The position numbers and the translations under genes are program-made. The notes below the pieces were generated by a model that saw nothing but the letters and a program-made list of their open reading frames with translations, did no database searches and was not told the DNA's origin. Shown piece after piece: positions 11,109 through 21,516 of a DNA stretch of 64,000 nucleotides. The stretch lies in the NCBI RefSeq assembly GCF_000346465.2, contig NC_034015.1:20832462-20896461 (forward strand). Reading direction: 5' to 3'. Numbering within the stretch: the first letter of the stretch is position 1; each line of letters begins with the position of its first letter. Origin of the DNA: Prunus persica (taxonomy: Eukaryota > Streptophyta > Magnoliopsida > Rosales > Rosaceae).

Positions 11109-14100
11109 TTTTGTTTTCGAAGAGTATATTACGGGTTTTATTCCCTTTCTCAGTTCAAGTGCACGTTTTGTGTGCGCGCGCCCGCATGTAATTATGTGTG
11201 TGACTGTGTGAGCGACAGATAGAGGATTTTTTTAAATTTATTTGGCTTTTAATTAAGCGACACTTGGAGCAATATTAATCTGGAGTGGCTCGAGGAGTGT
11301 AGCCGGGTTGGAGTGACGGAGCAACTGAGCTGAGTCGTTTTGTGGGGGAAAAATGGATACAATTTGGTTTTGCTTTTCCCTTTTAGTTGCTTTTTTTCTT
11401 GGGATAACAAAAAGTTAAGGGAAGGGATGTAGGATACCCCACAGTCACGGCAAATTCTATACTTTTTGATAAATATTTACATTATAATTATCAACTAAAC
11501 ACGGAATTATTAGATTCGAATATTGATGAAGTGACGCATAATGTAGAGACCTCATTATTATCATTTTTATAATTATTAATGTTTGATTCATTAAATTTTT
11601 AACTAATAAATTTACTAATTAAATCTTTCATTAAGCATGCGTAGTAATACTTTACTCTTTTTTTTTAATAAAAAATTTTAATTTTATATTTAATTATAGA
11701 TCAATATGTCACATGAATAAAATTTAATAAATGAATTGGATATTAAGATAAAATTATTCACTAAATAATCACAAGTCATAACCGTAACTCTCCCAAATAG
11801 ACTAAGAATCATGGTACCTTATTTGTCATGAATCATTAATTGTGTTTATCAAGTCTAATTACTGAAAATAAATTATGATGAAGGACCATATTCTAACAAA
11901 AGCTGATTATCTCAAGTGAGCTTCAATCATTGATGAAAAAGCCCAAGTTGGAGAGGTGACATAGCTTGGTTTGAAGGATAATTTGCCACGTCGTCAAAGA
12001 GATGGGGTAATTATATTATTTATTTATAAGAAGATATACATTTTTAAATTTGTTCCTTAAAGAAGGAAAAGAAAAAGAAGCGAAAGAGAAAGGGCAAGCC
12101 CGGTAAGCCGAGCCAAAGTGCTAATTATATGACGCAACGGCAACGCATGGTATAATTCTGATTCGGAAGCATCCCTTATCTCTCCGAGGAGGGGAACGGA
12201 CCCAAAGATTAATAGAAAATACACGTGGCTCTCTCGTACTATGCCAGCGTGTCATACACGACAACACAAAGAAGATGTCCAAGTTCGTTCATTAAATTTT
12301 GAAACTATTTTATCTTGGAATTTTCGGCTTCACGGACAATATTCGGATCTATCTCTGGGATATTCTTCGCTTCCTTCCACTCTTGAATTTTGGGCTTCAA
12401 GTCCAAGTCTTGGAGGTTGGAAATTTCGGATTCACGGAGATTTCTTGTTTGTTTCTTTTTATGAGCTTTCCCCTCTCTTTTTGGTGTCTAATGTATTGTT
12501 TCATCCTCCTCTCCTCTTGTTGCTTCTCGTATCATTTCTTCATTTCCTCTTCTTCGATCTAGCATCGAAGTTTTTGGACAATTCATGGGTTACATTCATA
12601 GCTTAAAAACTCACCTGAAATCTTACTAATAAAATCTATAAAAACATACTCAATCGAGTCTTAATATCTATTAAGATAATTATCACCACAACAATCGCGT
12701 CCAACAGCAAAAGACAAAACCATACTTAAATTTACACAAATATCTAATACCACTACTACAAAAGTACTAATTGTTTATAGTATCATAGATTATCACACTA
12801 GTGATTATGAAAACAACACATGTATAGCGGAAAGTTCAATTGTTAAATAATTTAGCACTTTATGCGACAAAATAACAGTCAGATAGCAACTTCACAACAT
12901 AACATGCTAAACAATCTGATGTGGAAAAGATTTTGAGAAAGAAAAAGAGATAACAGTTTTGATGTGATGTGTTGAGGCGGATAATAATATTTTCATATAT
13001 AACTATAGATTTAAAAAAATAAAAAACCGTAGGGCGTTAAAAGCCCGAAGGAAGAAAGATATAACCTTTGGGCATATTCTCATTTGGGTTCCTTTATGCT
13101 CTCTCCCATATCAGATATCACCCGCACTTGAAAGCCAGCGGTCTTTCCAACCCACCCCAAACAATAATGTATGAATCCTATATTTGATTGAGCTCAAAGT
13201 CCACACCAAACACATGCTTGGATTGGATCTTGGTTTGGTTATTTGGTGTTGCCCAACTCCTAACTCCAAACTCCTAATTATATTTTATGATATCATTCAC
13301 AGAAATCTCACATCAACTGCGGCATCCATCGAGAATATTTCTCAGGATATTCGTAATTGAAGATATTAACAACATCGTACTAAATTATTAACTAATTAAA
13401 AGGACTCCAAGAGGAGCTCTATGTTACGCTATAAAGTAGTTTATCAACGCCGGCCACGTGGAATAATGTTACGATAGTTGCTAGCTTCCCGTCCAACTCC
13501 AACACATGGTGGGTAACATATGCTGCTTTGTTGCTTCATTTGACAAAACAAAGGTCAGTCCTGGGTTCAAATATGGGCCTGCTACTACCTGTTTAGGGTC
13601 AAAGCCCGTACATTAATGATTGACCAACCGATCTAAGCTATTAGCCAGTTGGGCTCTCAGGGTATGATTCTGCAGGCCTTTACCGACTCAATCACATGGA
13701 CAATATTGTTGGGGTTTTTGGTAACTGTCTTGAAATGCAGCACCATTTTATTATTCCCGATCAATAACGTTATGACACATATAATAATATTTTTATGTGA
13801 TATAGTATTATTAGTCGAGAATAACAGAATAGTATTATTTCCGTTACAACTAAATTTTTCTCCTACAAATATAGACCCCACTAAACGGAAACTTTTTCAT
13901 GCAAATGCAATGGTTGCAGAGTTATATGGTACTATTAATTCATGGGTAATATATGATGGACTACATTAATAAATAAATACACATATTATGATAGGAATGG
14001 AATATAACAGCATGCAATTGATCACGCGGAAAAATTTCCCCCATGAAACACTTAAATGAAGACCCAGTATAACCTGTTAACTTGACAATAACTACTCAGG

Positions 14101-16105
14101 CCACCTACCAAAGGCCTAGAATATGATTATGATGAGATTTGGAGCCTTGGATATTCTTTAAATCGGACCTACATAACATTCAAAAACACAATGTTACATA
14201 TTTTCAAATAAGTGGATGGCCTAACTTTTCCTGCAAATTCATTTCCCTCATGCATGTGTATATGATTAGCTAGCAAATATCTAGAGGTTAATAGTTTTTG
14301 AAGAGACCAAATAACGACCAAATGAAATGTTTATATATAGCATTGTTTGCCATTGCGTGGTGCTTTTCTTGATTTTGCAAGAATTCAGCTATACGCACTA
14401 AATAACGCAGAGGAGGCGGGGGGAAGACTTGAGAATACACCAAGTTTTTGAGATAAGGCGGTGGTGGTGGTCCTCCGGCCTCGGCATCTAGTCAGCAAGT
14501 GCATATATCTTAGGATAAAAATTGTAGACTGTTTTAAATGGCGTTTCTCAAATTATATATTTGTTTACTGTCTATTTAAAAAAAGAAATTAAAGGTTGTT
14601 AGTGAGTCAATTGTTAAGTTAACAATTATTGATTACACACTCGATTAGAAAATGTAACACCCAAATTAATTTAGATGTACTCAATTTCGCATGGATCTAA
14701 TCAAACCTTTCAGAAATTTAACAACGAAAAGAAAAAATCATACGTTTTAGAAAATGAATAGAGACATACTTAGTCGCCATAGTCAACCCACTAGATCATG
14801 TCCAACATACAACACTTGCGTGAAATTGTATGTGACACATCCGCTGTAATTAATATTATTACAACAGTTAAATTACAATTTACATGGAGATCAAAGACAG
14901 AAAAAAGGTCAAATCATATGAAAGTATCCATGGAGAGAGAACACAGTGCACATGGGATATGCTATCTCTCTCTGAATTCAAATTACAAGTCCCTCTATTT
15001 CACCATCGATCCTCCTCTTCGTAAGTCTCATCTCATGATTATGTCCCCTTCATTGCATGGGTTCAGGAAGCACATATTTAATTATATATCTAACCTATGT
15101 ACCTAATACATCTTATTTAATTTCTCTGATTAAAAAGTATATTATATATTATATATTACATGGAGGAGCGCGCACCACGAGTGTACTAGAATTCTAATTT
15201 CTAATCACCAATATGCCATTCATGAATCCGATGATATCTGTTAAGCCAATAAACAAGTAATTAAAACCAAGGACTAAAGTGTGAAGATATATATGTTTGT
15301 TTTTTCAAGGGTTATTAAGCATCACCTATTCTCTATTTATTACAGTTTCACACGATAATAATAACATGCGAATATTCAGATAATATATATATATATATGG
15401 ATAAGATAATATACGTACATATATGTATATAATACATAAGCTTTGTTTTGAGTCCCACTGATGAGATATGCTGTGTGTTTGTGCCACGTATCCCTTGAAA
15501 ATCTTAAATATGAAACCTAACCCAATGGTTGAGGAATTTCAATCGGCTATTGAATAAGGGTAAAGCGACATATTTGGAATCGGAATCTCCACCCCATATG
15601 CATATTTTAATCATACATCACCTCACTTTCGTAATCGCACGGCTCATGTGGACCATTCTATTTATAGCTCTTTAAACTCTGCGCTCATGCCCACTTCTAC
15701 GTACCTTACCCTGGTAACTTAACTAGGGCATGCTTGGCACTTGCTTGCTTGCTTGCTTGCAGGCCAAATCCACTCAAGTCTGGTCCCTGAAATTATTTTG
15801 AAACTCACATTGTGACTCGACCACAGAATTGATCATCCGGGCATCTACTTCTTTAAGAGATTGACTGTGATTACATATTCGACTACCTTGATAATTCATA
15901 GGATTAACCAAACACCAACAATTAATTCATGAAAAAAGGAAAATATATATAACTGACACACCAGTACCTACAGTTAGAACCTGCAGAGTAGTGGTCTGTA
16001 CTCCCTCTCACGAAACCTGTTCTCAATTAGGTAAAATGTCAATTTCGAGGAAGAAGCTGAAAATAACAAACCCCAACCCACAAAAATATTAAAATATGAT
16101 GCATA
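11109..16105. other. Gene-poor AT-rich intergenic region
   Basis: About 5 kb without a supportable gene. Short reading frames at 12241-12606 and 13649-13969 have no recognisable domain and no coding bias. Near 13540-13600 a GGGTTCAAAT box follows A/T-rich sequence and could be a decayed SINE head. A TTGC tetranucleotide run occurs near 15740-15760, and TA microsatellites near 15380-15430. No rRNA, tRNA or complete transposon seen. Confidence 0.45.
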
Positions 16106-16694
16106 CAAGGGCGGCCCTGGCACAGGACCTTGATTTTTCAAGGCTCCGATTTTTTTAACTTTATATAATATATATTAATATAACTATATATATACTCCAA
16201 CAAGCAAAACATTAACACAAAAGTGTATCTCGTGGAGTTGGTTTCTAGCGCATATCCTTTAGTACAAGGCCTAGATTTGAGTCTTAGTGATGTGAATATA
16301 TTCAGTGAAAAATACAAGGGGAAAGATCCAACTAAACTAACAATAGTATATATCACACACATACACTTTCTCCTTAAATTTTTTTTTAAAAAAAAACTTT
16401 CTTCCACTTAAAACAAAACAACAACAAAAAAAATTCATGTTTTTTTCTTTCTCTTGAATTCTTTTTATTTTTATTTTACCGAACATACTAACATTTAAAT
16501 TTATCAAATGAAAACATTAAAAATTTTATGATTGTTATTACATGCTAATTGATGATGAATTTTAGTTATATAAAAAATTATTTTATGACATTAAGTCATG
16601 AATTTTTTATTTTTTTTAGTATTTCATATTAGACTATGTGAGGACTCCAATTAAAATCTCACACAAAACCCTCAAAATCTCAAGACCGGCCCTG
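16106..16694. mobile_element. hAT-like non-autonomous TIR element
   Basis: The left end reads CAAGGGCGGCCCTGG and the right end is GACCGGCCCTG. The reverse complement of the right end, CAGGGCCGGTCTTGAG, matches the CAGGG..GGCCC ends typical of plant hAT elements. The interior is AT-rich and non-coding. A flanking 8-bp duplication is not convincing, so the ends may be decayed. Around 16225-16300 a possible tRNA-like A/B-box pair suggests a second, nested element, but this is weak. Confidence 0.5.
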
Positions 16695-16733
16695 AATTTA
16701 TATATATATATACATATTATATGTGTGTGTGTC

Positions 16734-16734
<1 letters not shown>

Positions 16735-16784
<50 letters not shown>

Positions 16785-16916
16785 AAATTACAATTTAAAT
16801 GACGCTGATACATGAGATTGACCATATATATGGAGCCTAGAGAGAGAGAGAGAGAGAGAGGGTACAAATTACAATATATATGATGCTGATACATGAGATT
16901 GACCATATATATAGAG

Positions 16917-16991
<75 letters not shown>
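16735..16991. repeat. Compound GA microsatellite with 81-bp tandem duplication
   Basis: Three (GA)n tracts (about 16735-16779, 16838-16861 and 16917-16991) are separated by two copies of a unit of about 81 bp. The units begin GGGTACAAATTACAAT at about 16779 and 16860, and both contain GCTGATACATGAGATTGACC. The array therefore grew by duplication of a GA-plus-unit block. Reading frames here are simple-sequence artefacts. Confidence 0.9.
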
Positions 16992-16994
<3 letters not shown>

Positions 16995-17917
16995 TTAATA
17001 AGTCGGCCTCTAAAATCACTTTCCCATCATTTCAAGGCATCCGTTGTTTAACTTGTTGCAAGTTCATCACAGTACACTTATCTATCGATGTCTTTATAGT
17101 CCCATGTGAAGTCCTTCCAAATAATTTTCCAGTCAACGTAAGTGTAAATATATATATATATATATATATTATGTATTCGGGTTCATGAGGAACGAGAGGT
17201 TGAAGAAGTTAATTTCATACAATGAAATGAAATGTGTCAAATCGAATCTACCAGTTAATTTTTGTAAATTCAATGATCATGAAAAAGACAATTAATACGT
17301 TAACTAGCTAGCTAGCTGGAGATAAATAAGATATTAACTATGAATATGAAGATATGTACACCGGCCCTATTGTATAATTTGTACGACTAGTTTGCTATAG
17401 CCTATAGCTTATATATGTAAAAATCATAATTACCATTTACATTCAATGATATATATATATATATAGGCAATTATTTGTCCAAATTCCCTAGTAATAACTT
17501 ATTACTAATAAGTCTGTAACATCTTTAATATTTGAGAGAGACAGAGAGAGAGACAGAGAGAGGGAGCAGCTGGTGGACAAGTCAAGCTCAAAACTGAAGG
17601 GAGGCAAGTTACAAATTATATGTATTGATGACAGGGTACTGTTCTGTTACTGTATATATTGTAGTTGACGAAAATTAATTACAAGGAGCAAACGCAGTAC
17701 GTATAGCAAGCTTTTAGTTGGCCGACAGTGTACCTTTTCTACATATCTATGTACGCCTTTCCTTCTGTTAACTTTTCTGCGACCTCTCCATCCCCTTCTT
17801 CCATTCTTTACTTTCTCTATATATCCCTGTCCATCCTGTACCCTATCGTCTCTCTATCAATAGATCAGTCTTTCTCTCTCTCACTCCCTCTTTCTCTCTC
17901 TCAAATAAACAAACAAA
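16992..17917. promoter_or_regulatory. Upstream region of the SHN-type ERF gene
   Basis: AT-rich sequence with TA runs (17149-17169, 17449-17464). A strongly pyrimidine-rich leader immediately precedes the ATG (17860-17905, CT-rich), typical of a plant 5' UTR. The TATA box could not be chosen uniquely among the TA runs. Confidence 0.4.
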
Positions 17918-18759
17918 ATGGTGCAATCAAAGAAGTTCAGAGGTGTCAGGCAGCGTCACTGGGGATCTTGGGTCTCAGAAATTCGCCACCCCTTACTGTA
18001 AGCTACATATGCTCACATTATATTTATTTTCTTTCATTCTTATATAACTTCCTCACTTTATATATATATATATATATATATATGTGTACCTGTGATGATG
18101 AGGGCAGGAAGAGAAGGGTGTGGTTAGGCACATTTGAGACAGCTGAGGAGGCAGCCCGAGCCTACGATGAAGCAGCTGTTTTGATGAGTGGACGAAATGC
18201 CAAAACCAATTTCCCAATTTCTACCACTCAAACTAATACTAATACTGCTACTGCTGCTGCCGCCGCCATGGCCGTCGGATCAGACCCCAGAGGTAGTTCG
18301 AGCGACTTGGACCATTCGCTATCCGAGCCGAAGGGTTTATCAGAAATCTTACATGCCAAGCTCAGGAAATGCAGCAACCTTCCATCTCCATCCATGACCT
18401 GCTTGAGGCTCGACAATGAAAGCTCTCACATTGGAGTCTGGCAAAAGCGAGCAGGTCAACGCTCTGATAATTCCAACTGGGTCATGACTGTTCAGCTTGG
18501 CAAGAAGAAGAACAGTAATAACACTAACGCTGCTGATGATCATGGCCAAAGTATTTCATCATCATCACCGTTGATAATGTCGACTTCTGAGTCATCAGCG
18601 TCAACGTCATCAGCGAGGGCGCCGGAACTCATATCCGAGATGGATGAAGAAGAGAAAATTGCACTGCAGATGATAGAGGAGCTGCTTAACAGAAATTGTC
18701 CAAGTCCTAGTAATTCTTCATTTGGCATTCAACCAGGGGAGGAAAGCTTTTATTTGTAG
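17918..18759 (+). CDS. SHINE/WIN1-clade AP2/ERF transcription factor
   Basis: Two exons, 17918-17997 and 18108-18759, join across a 110-base intron rich in TA repeats and encode 243 residues. The N-terminus [18 protein letters not shown] starts the AP2 domain at residue 6, and the intron interrupts the domain after HPL, as in SHN genes. The AP2 domain ends [14 protein letters not shown]. Two further SHN-specific blocks are present: the middle motif ([11 protein letters not shown] to WVMTVQLG) and the C-terminal motif ([14 protein letters not shown]). These factors activate wax and cutin genes in epidermis. The protein is longer than Arabidopsis SHN1-3 (186-199) because of Ser/Thr/Asn/Ala-rich linkers on either side of the middle motif. 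The clade call is firm; which of SHN1, 2 or 3 is not determined. Confidence 0.93.
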
Positions 18760-18969
18760 TTCTACTAGTCTTAATTTTTTTAATTACTAGCTATATATAT
18801 TATATATATATATATATATATATTGTCATATAGTATTTATATATACATATGTTTGTTTGGTTAAGGCTAGTGATTTTAACACTTCTTCTTCAATTTCAGT
18901 GCAAAGAAATTAGCAAAATAATCAGTTTAAAGTGCAGATAAAAGAGGAGTGACTACTATCCTTAGTTAA

Positions 18970-19305
18970 AATTAAGAAAGTATAGTGTGTATACAAACCA
19001 TCTATTTTTTAAGTCTATAATCATACATTATTATTAAAAAAAATTATACAAATCGGAAACCGCTTCGACATCCAATTGTATCATACAAAATCAATAAACA
19101 CGGTACTTTAAGAAAGTACTAAAATTTCAATAATTCAATTGAGTGGTCAAATGATATCGAATTCAAGTGATTTTTTGCAGAAATGATTTTTGAATAAATA
19201 TTTACAAAATAAACAGTTTGAATTAGTAAAATACAATACATAATGGACCCTACAAGGGTGTTCCTCAAATAAGCTTATTTGACGAATCCCTAAGTAGAAA
19301 CTCAC
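18970..19305. mobile_element. Truncated copy of a TIR element family that targets TA repeats
   Basis: Reads in inverted orientation like the complete 401-bp element at 61505-61905. Shared blocks include ACCATCTATTTTTTA, CATCCAATTGTAT, GTGGTCAAATGATATC and CTCAAATAAGCTTATTTGA. The right end (..GAAACTCAC) is intact and abuts a TATATATA tract; the left TIR is missing or diverged. Confidence 0.75.
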
Positions 19306-20074
19306 TATATATATACTAATATTAATTCGTCTTGTGTTTGGAAATAATTGTATTCCTTTGTTTTTGGTCGGGGAAATAATTCTGTTCCTAACAGGGAAAA
19401 TGAGAGATCATCGGATTTCTTTTGGTTTTTTTATATAATTATTTTATTGAAAGGGTGCAAATGTATCATTCCCACACACGATTGAGCTAGTCAAATTTGT
19501 TGATTTGTACTTCTTCTTCTACGTACCATGACGAATCATCTTGTGAAAATTGTTGTACGTAATTTGGTATGTATATAAGGGTTTCTTTTGGGGATATTGA
19601 TCTTCCTAAATTGTATTGTGCCATCCCCTAATTCGTGGTAATTAACTCTGTTGCTATTCTTAAAATAAAACAAACAAAAAAACAATTTTGCATGGACGTC
19701 ACTTTCTACTTCTTTTTGGTTAACGTCGAGGAGGTTGCTAAAATAAAAACCTCCTCTGTGTGTGTGTGTGTGTGTGATCTGAGAGTGATAAAAGTGATGG
19801 GGTCGTGGTAACTCTTAAGCATATGTTCCAAAAGCCTTCCTCAGCTTCTCTCTATAAACATCATTCGTTATTGGTCAATCTACATGTCGCAATTGATTAA
19901 GATAGAACACTATATCAATATTATTGTATAATGATCATCTAAGACATGTCTCCAACCAAATCATGAATTCAAACTATCAGATATAGTCTGGTTTTTTTTG
20001 TTTTTTTAGTGCGCCCCACACACATATATTTTTGGATACGAAAAGGAAAAGCCCCACATATTATATGTAGTCCA
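19306..20074. other. Intergenic, (TG)n microsatellite
   Basis: A (TG)n run lies at about 19757-19776. No gene found. Confidence 0.5.
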
Positions 20075-20225
20075 ATGGGGTGTTAATTAGATTGGTTAGG
20101 CTTTTGGTGTACTCTCAAGTGATTCGGGTTCAAGTTCCATGATACCTGTACGTGTGGGTGAGTTTTCTCCCTCCCCTTCTTAACTTTGGCAACAATAACA
20201 AAATCTATACAATATTATTAGGAGT
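20075..20225 (+). mobile_element. Possible tRNA-derived SINE
   Basis: TTAGATTGGTTAGGC followed about 30 bases later by GGGTTCAAGTTCC resembles the A and B boxes of a Pol III promoter. A T/C-rich body and a short A-rich end follow. Target duplications not found; decayed or partial. Confidence 0.38.
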
Positions 20226-21267
20226 ATCTGGTAAATTTTTTGATATTATAAAGGTAAACTAGTAAAAATAAAAGAGTTAAACAAAGACTAATTAATTAGA
20301 CTTGACATAGTACGTAGTTGGTTGATATCATAAATAAATGTACTCATCCAATTTCCTTTACATCTTTGAAGAAGCTGTCTTGTTTTGCCATTTAGGGTCC
20401 CCAGCTGGCCTCTACCGAAGTTTGAAAATGAACTCAAATCAATTTCGAAATTACTGTTGTCCCCCATTAAGGTTTTTTCTAAACACCAATAGGAAAATGC
20501 TAAGCATATTACATTTATTTTGAAGCTGAAATGTGGTGGTGCCAATAATCAATAAGGGTCACTGTTGTTTGTTAGATATTTTGTCATCTCTTGCATGTCT
20601 GGCAAAGGGAATTGCTGGGAACAAGAACAAGAACAGCTATGTATTCCACTTGCCTCGACAGATGAGATAAGAAAGTGAGAGCAAAGCTTGTCTTAAATAA
20701 TGAAAATCGATAGCAATACAAGAAAGATTAAAAACAAATTAAAGATAGTGTTTTTTTTGGGGCCATAGTTAGGAAGGGGATGAGGTTTCTCACGCGCGCA
20801 CACACACACTATCAAGGTGTTATAGAGGTTTAAACTTAAGACTATTAGTCTGAAAATCAAAGTCGTTTTTCACTGTTCTACCCGTTGGCAAATTAAAAAT
20901 GATATGTTATTTTTGTGGGCCAAAGTTAGGAACGGGGAAGGAAAGTTTTTTGCCAAATTAAATATAATGTTAAAAAAATGAAAAGTTTTGGGCTGAAATA
21001 AAGAGAGGCAGATAGATTGGACCCAACCAATAATAAATGACCTACGATTTGGGCCCAATTGGGCTTAATAGGAGGAGGTACTCTCTCTAGTGTAGCCCAG
21101 ATTTGGGGTCCAAGCTACTTATTTGATGTGGCAGACAATGATTGGACGGAAAAAGAGCAAAAAAGACTTTGCGGGTCCTACGTGGGCCGACCTACCCTTC
21201 AACGGTAAACTACCATTCTTTCAGAAAGCGCGAAACTGAGTCACTGTTGTCGAGTTCAATCCGACTC
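20226..21267. other. Intergenic region before the TBC gene
   Basis: No supported gene. A CA microsatellite is near 20795-20810. The last part should contain the TBC gene promoter. Confidence 0.45.
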
Positions 21268-21516
21268 ATGGCTCCCCAAAAACCCTCTCTTCACTCTCAC
21301 CGGTTCCAATGCAATCACACACAAATCCACAAACCCAACTCGGCCCTATCATCCTTCTTAACTCAGACCCAACTCGGCCACCATGCTCAAAGGCAAGCTC
21401 AAGCTCCCGGACAAGGCCAAGCGCGCCTTCCCGGACCGGCTGGGCAGCTTGGTCGCTGGATTCGAAGACAAAGAGGAGGAAAATCGAGGGTCCGATTTAG
21501 TGTTCGAATCCGGTGA
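21268..21516 (+). promoter_or_regulatory. Overlapping upstream ORF in front of the TBC gene
   Basis: An ATG at 21268 opens an 82-codon frame that overlaps the TBC start codon (21383) in a different frame. A second upstream ATG at 21309 also overlaps in the third frame. If transcription starts upstream of 21268, both would repress TBC translation. The later start with CCACCATG context remains the best protein start. Confidence 0.35.

Noticed and set aside
13649..13969. 106-codon frame at 13649
   Set aside because: AT-rich, no start context, no domain and no splice partners; likely chance.
16837..17188. Long reading frames on both strands made of Ser-Leu or Arg-Glu repeats
   Set aside because: They are translations of GA/CT microsatellites, with no other protein-like sequence.
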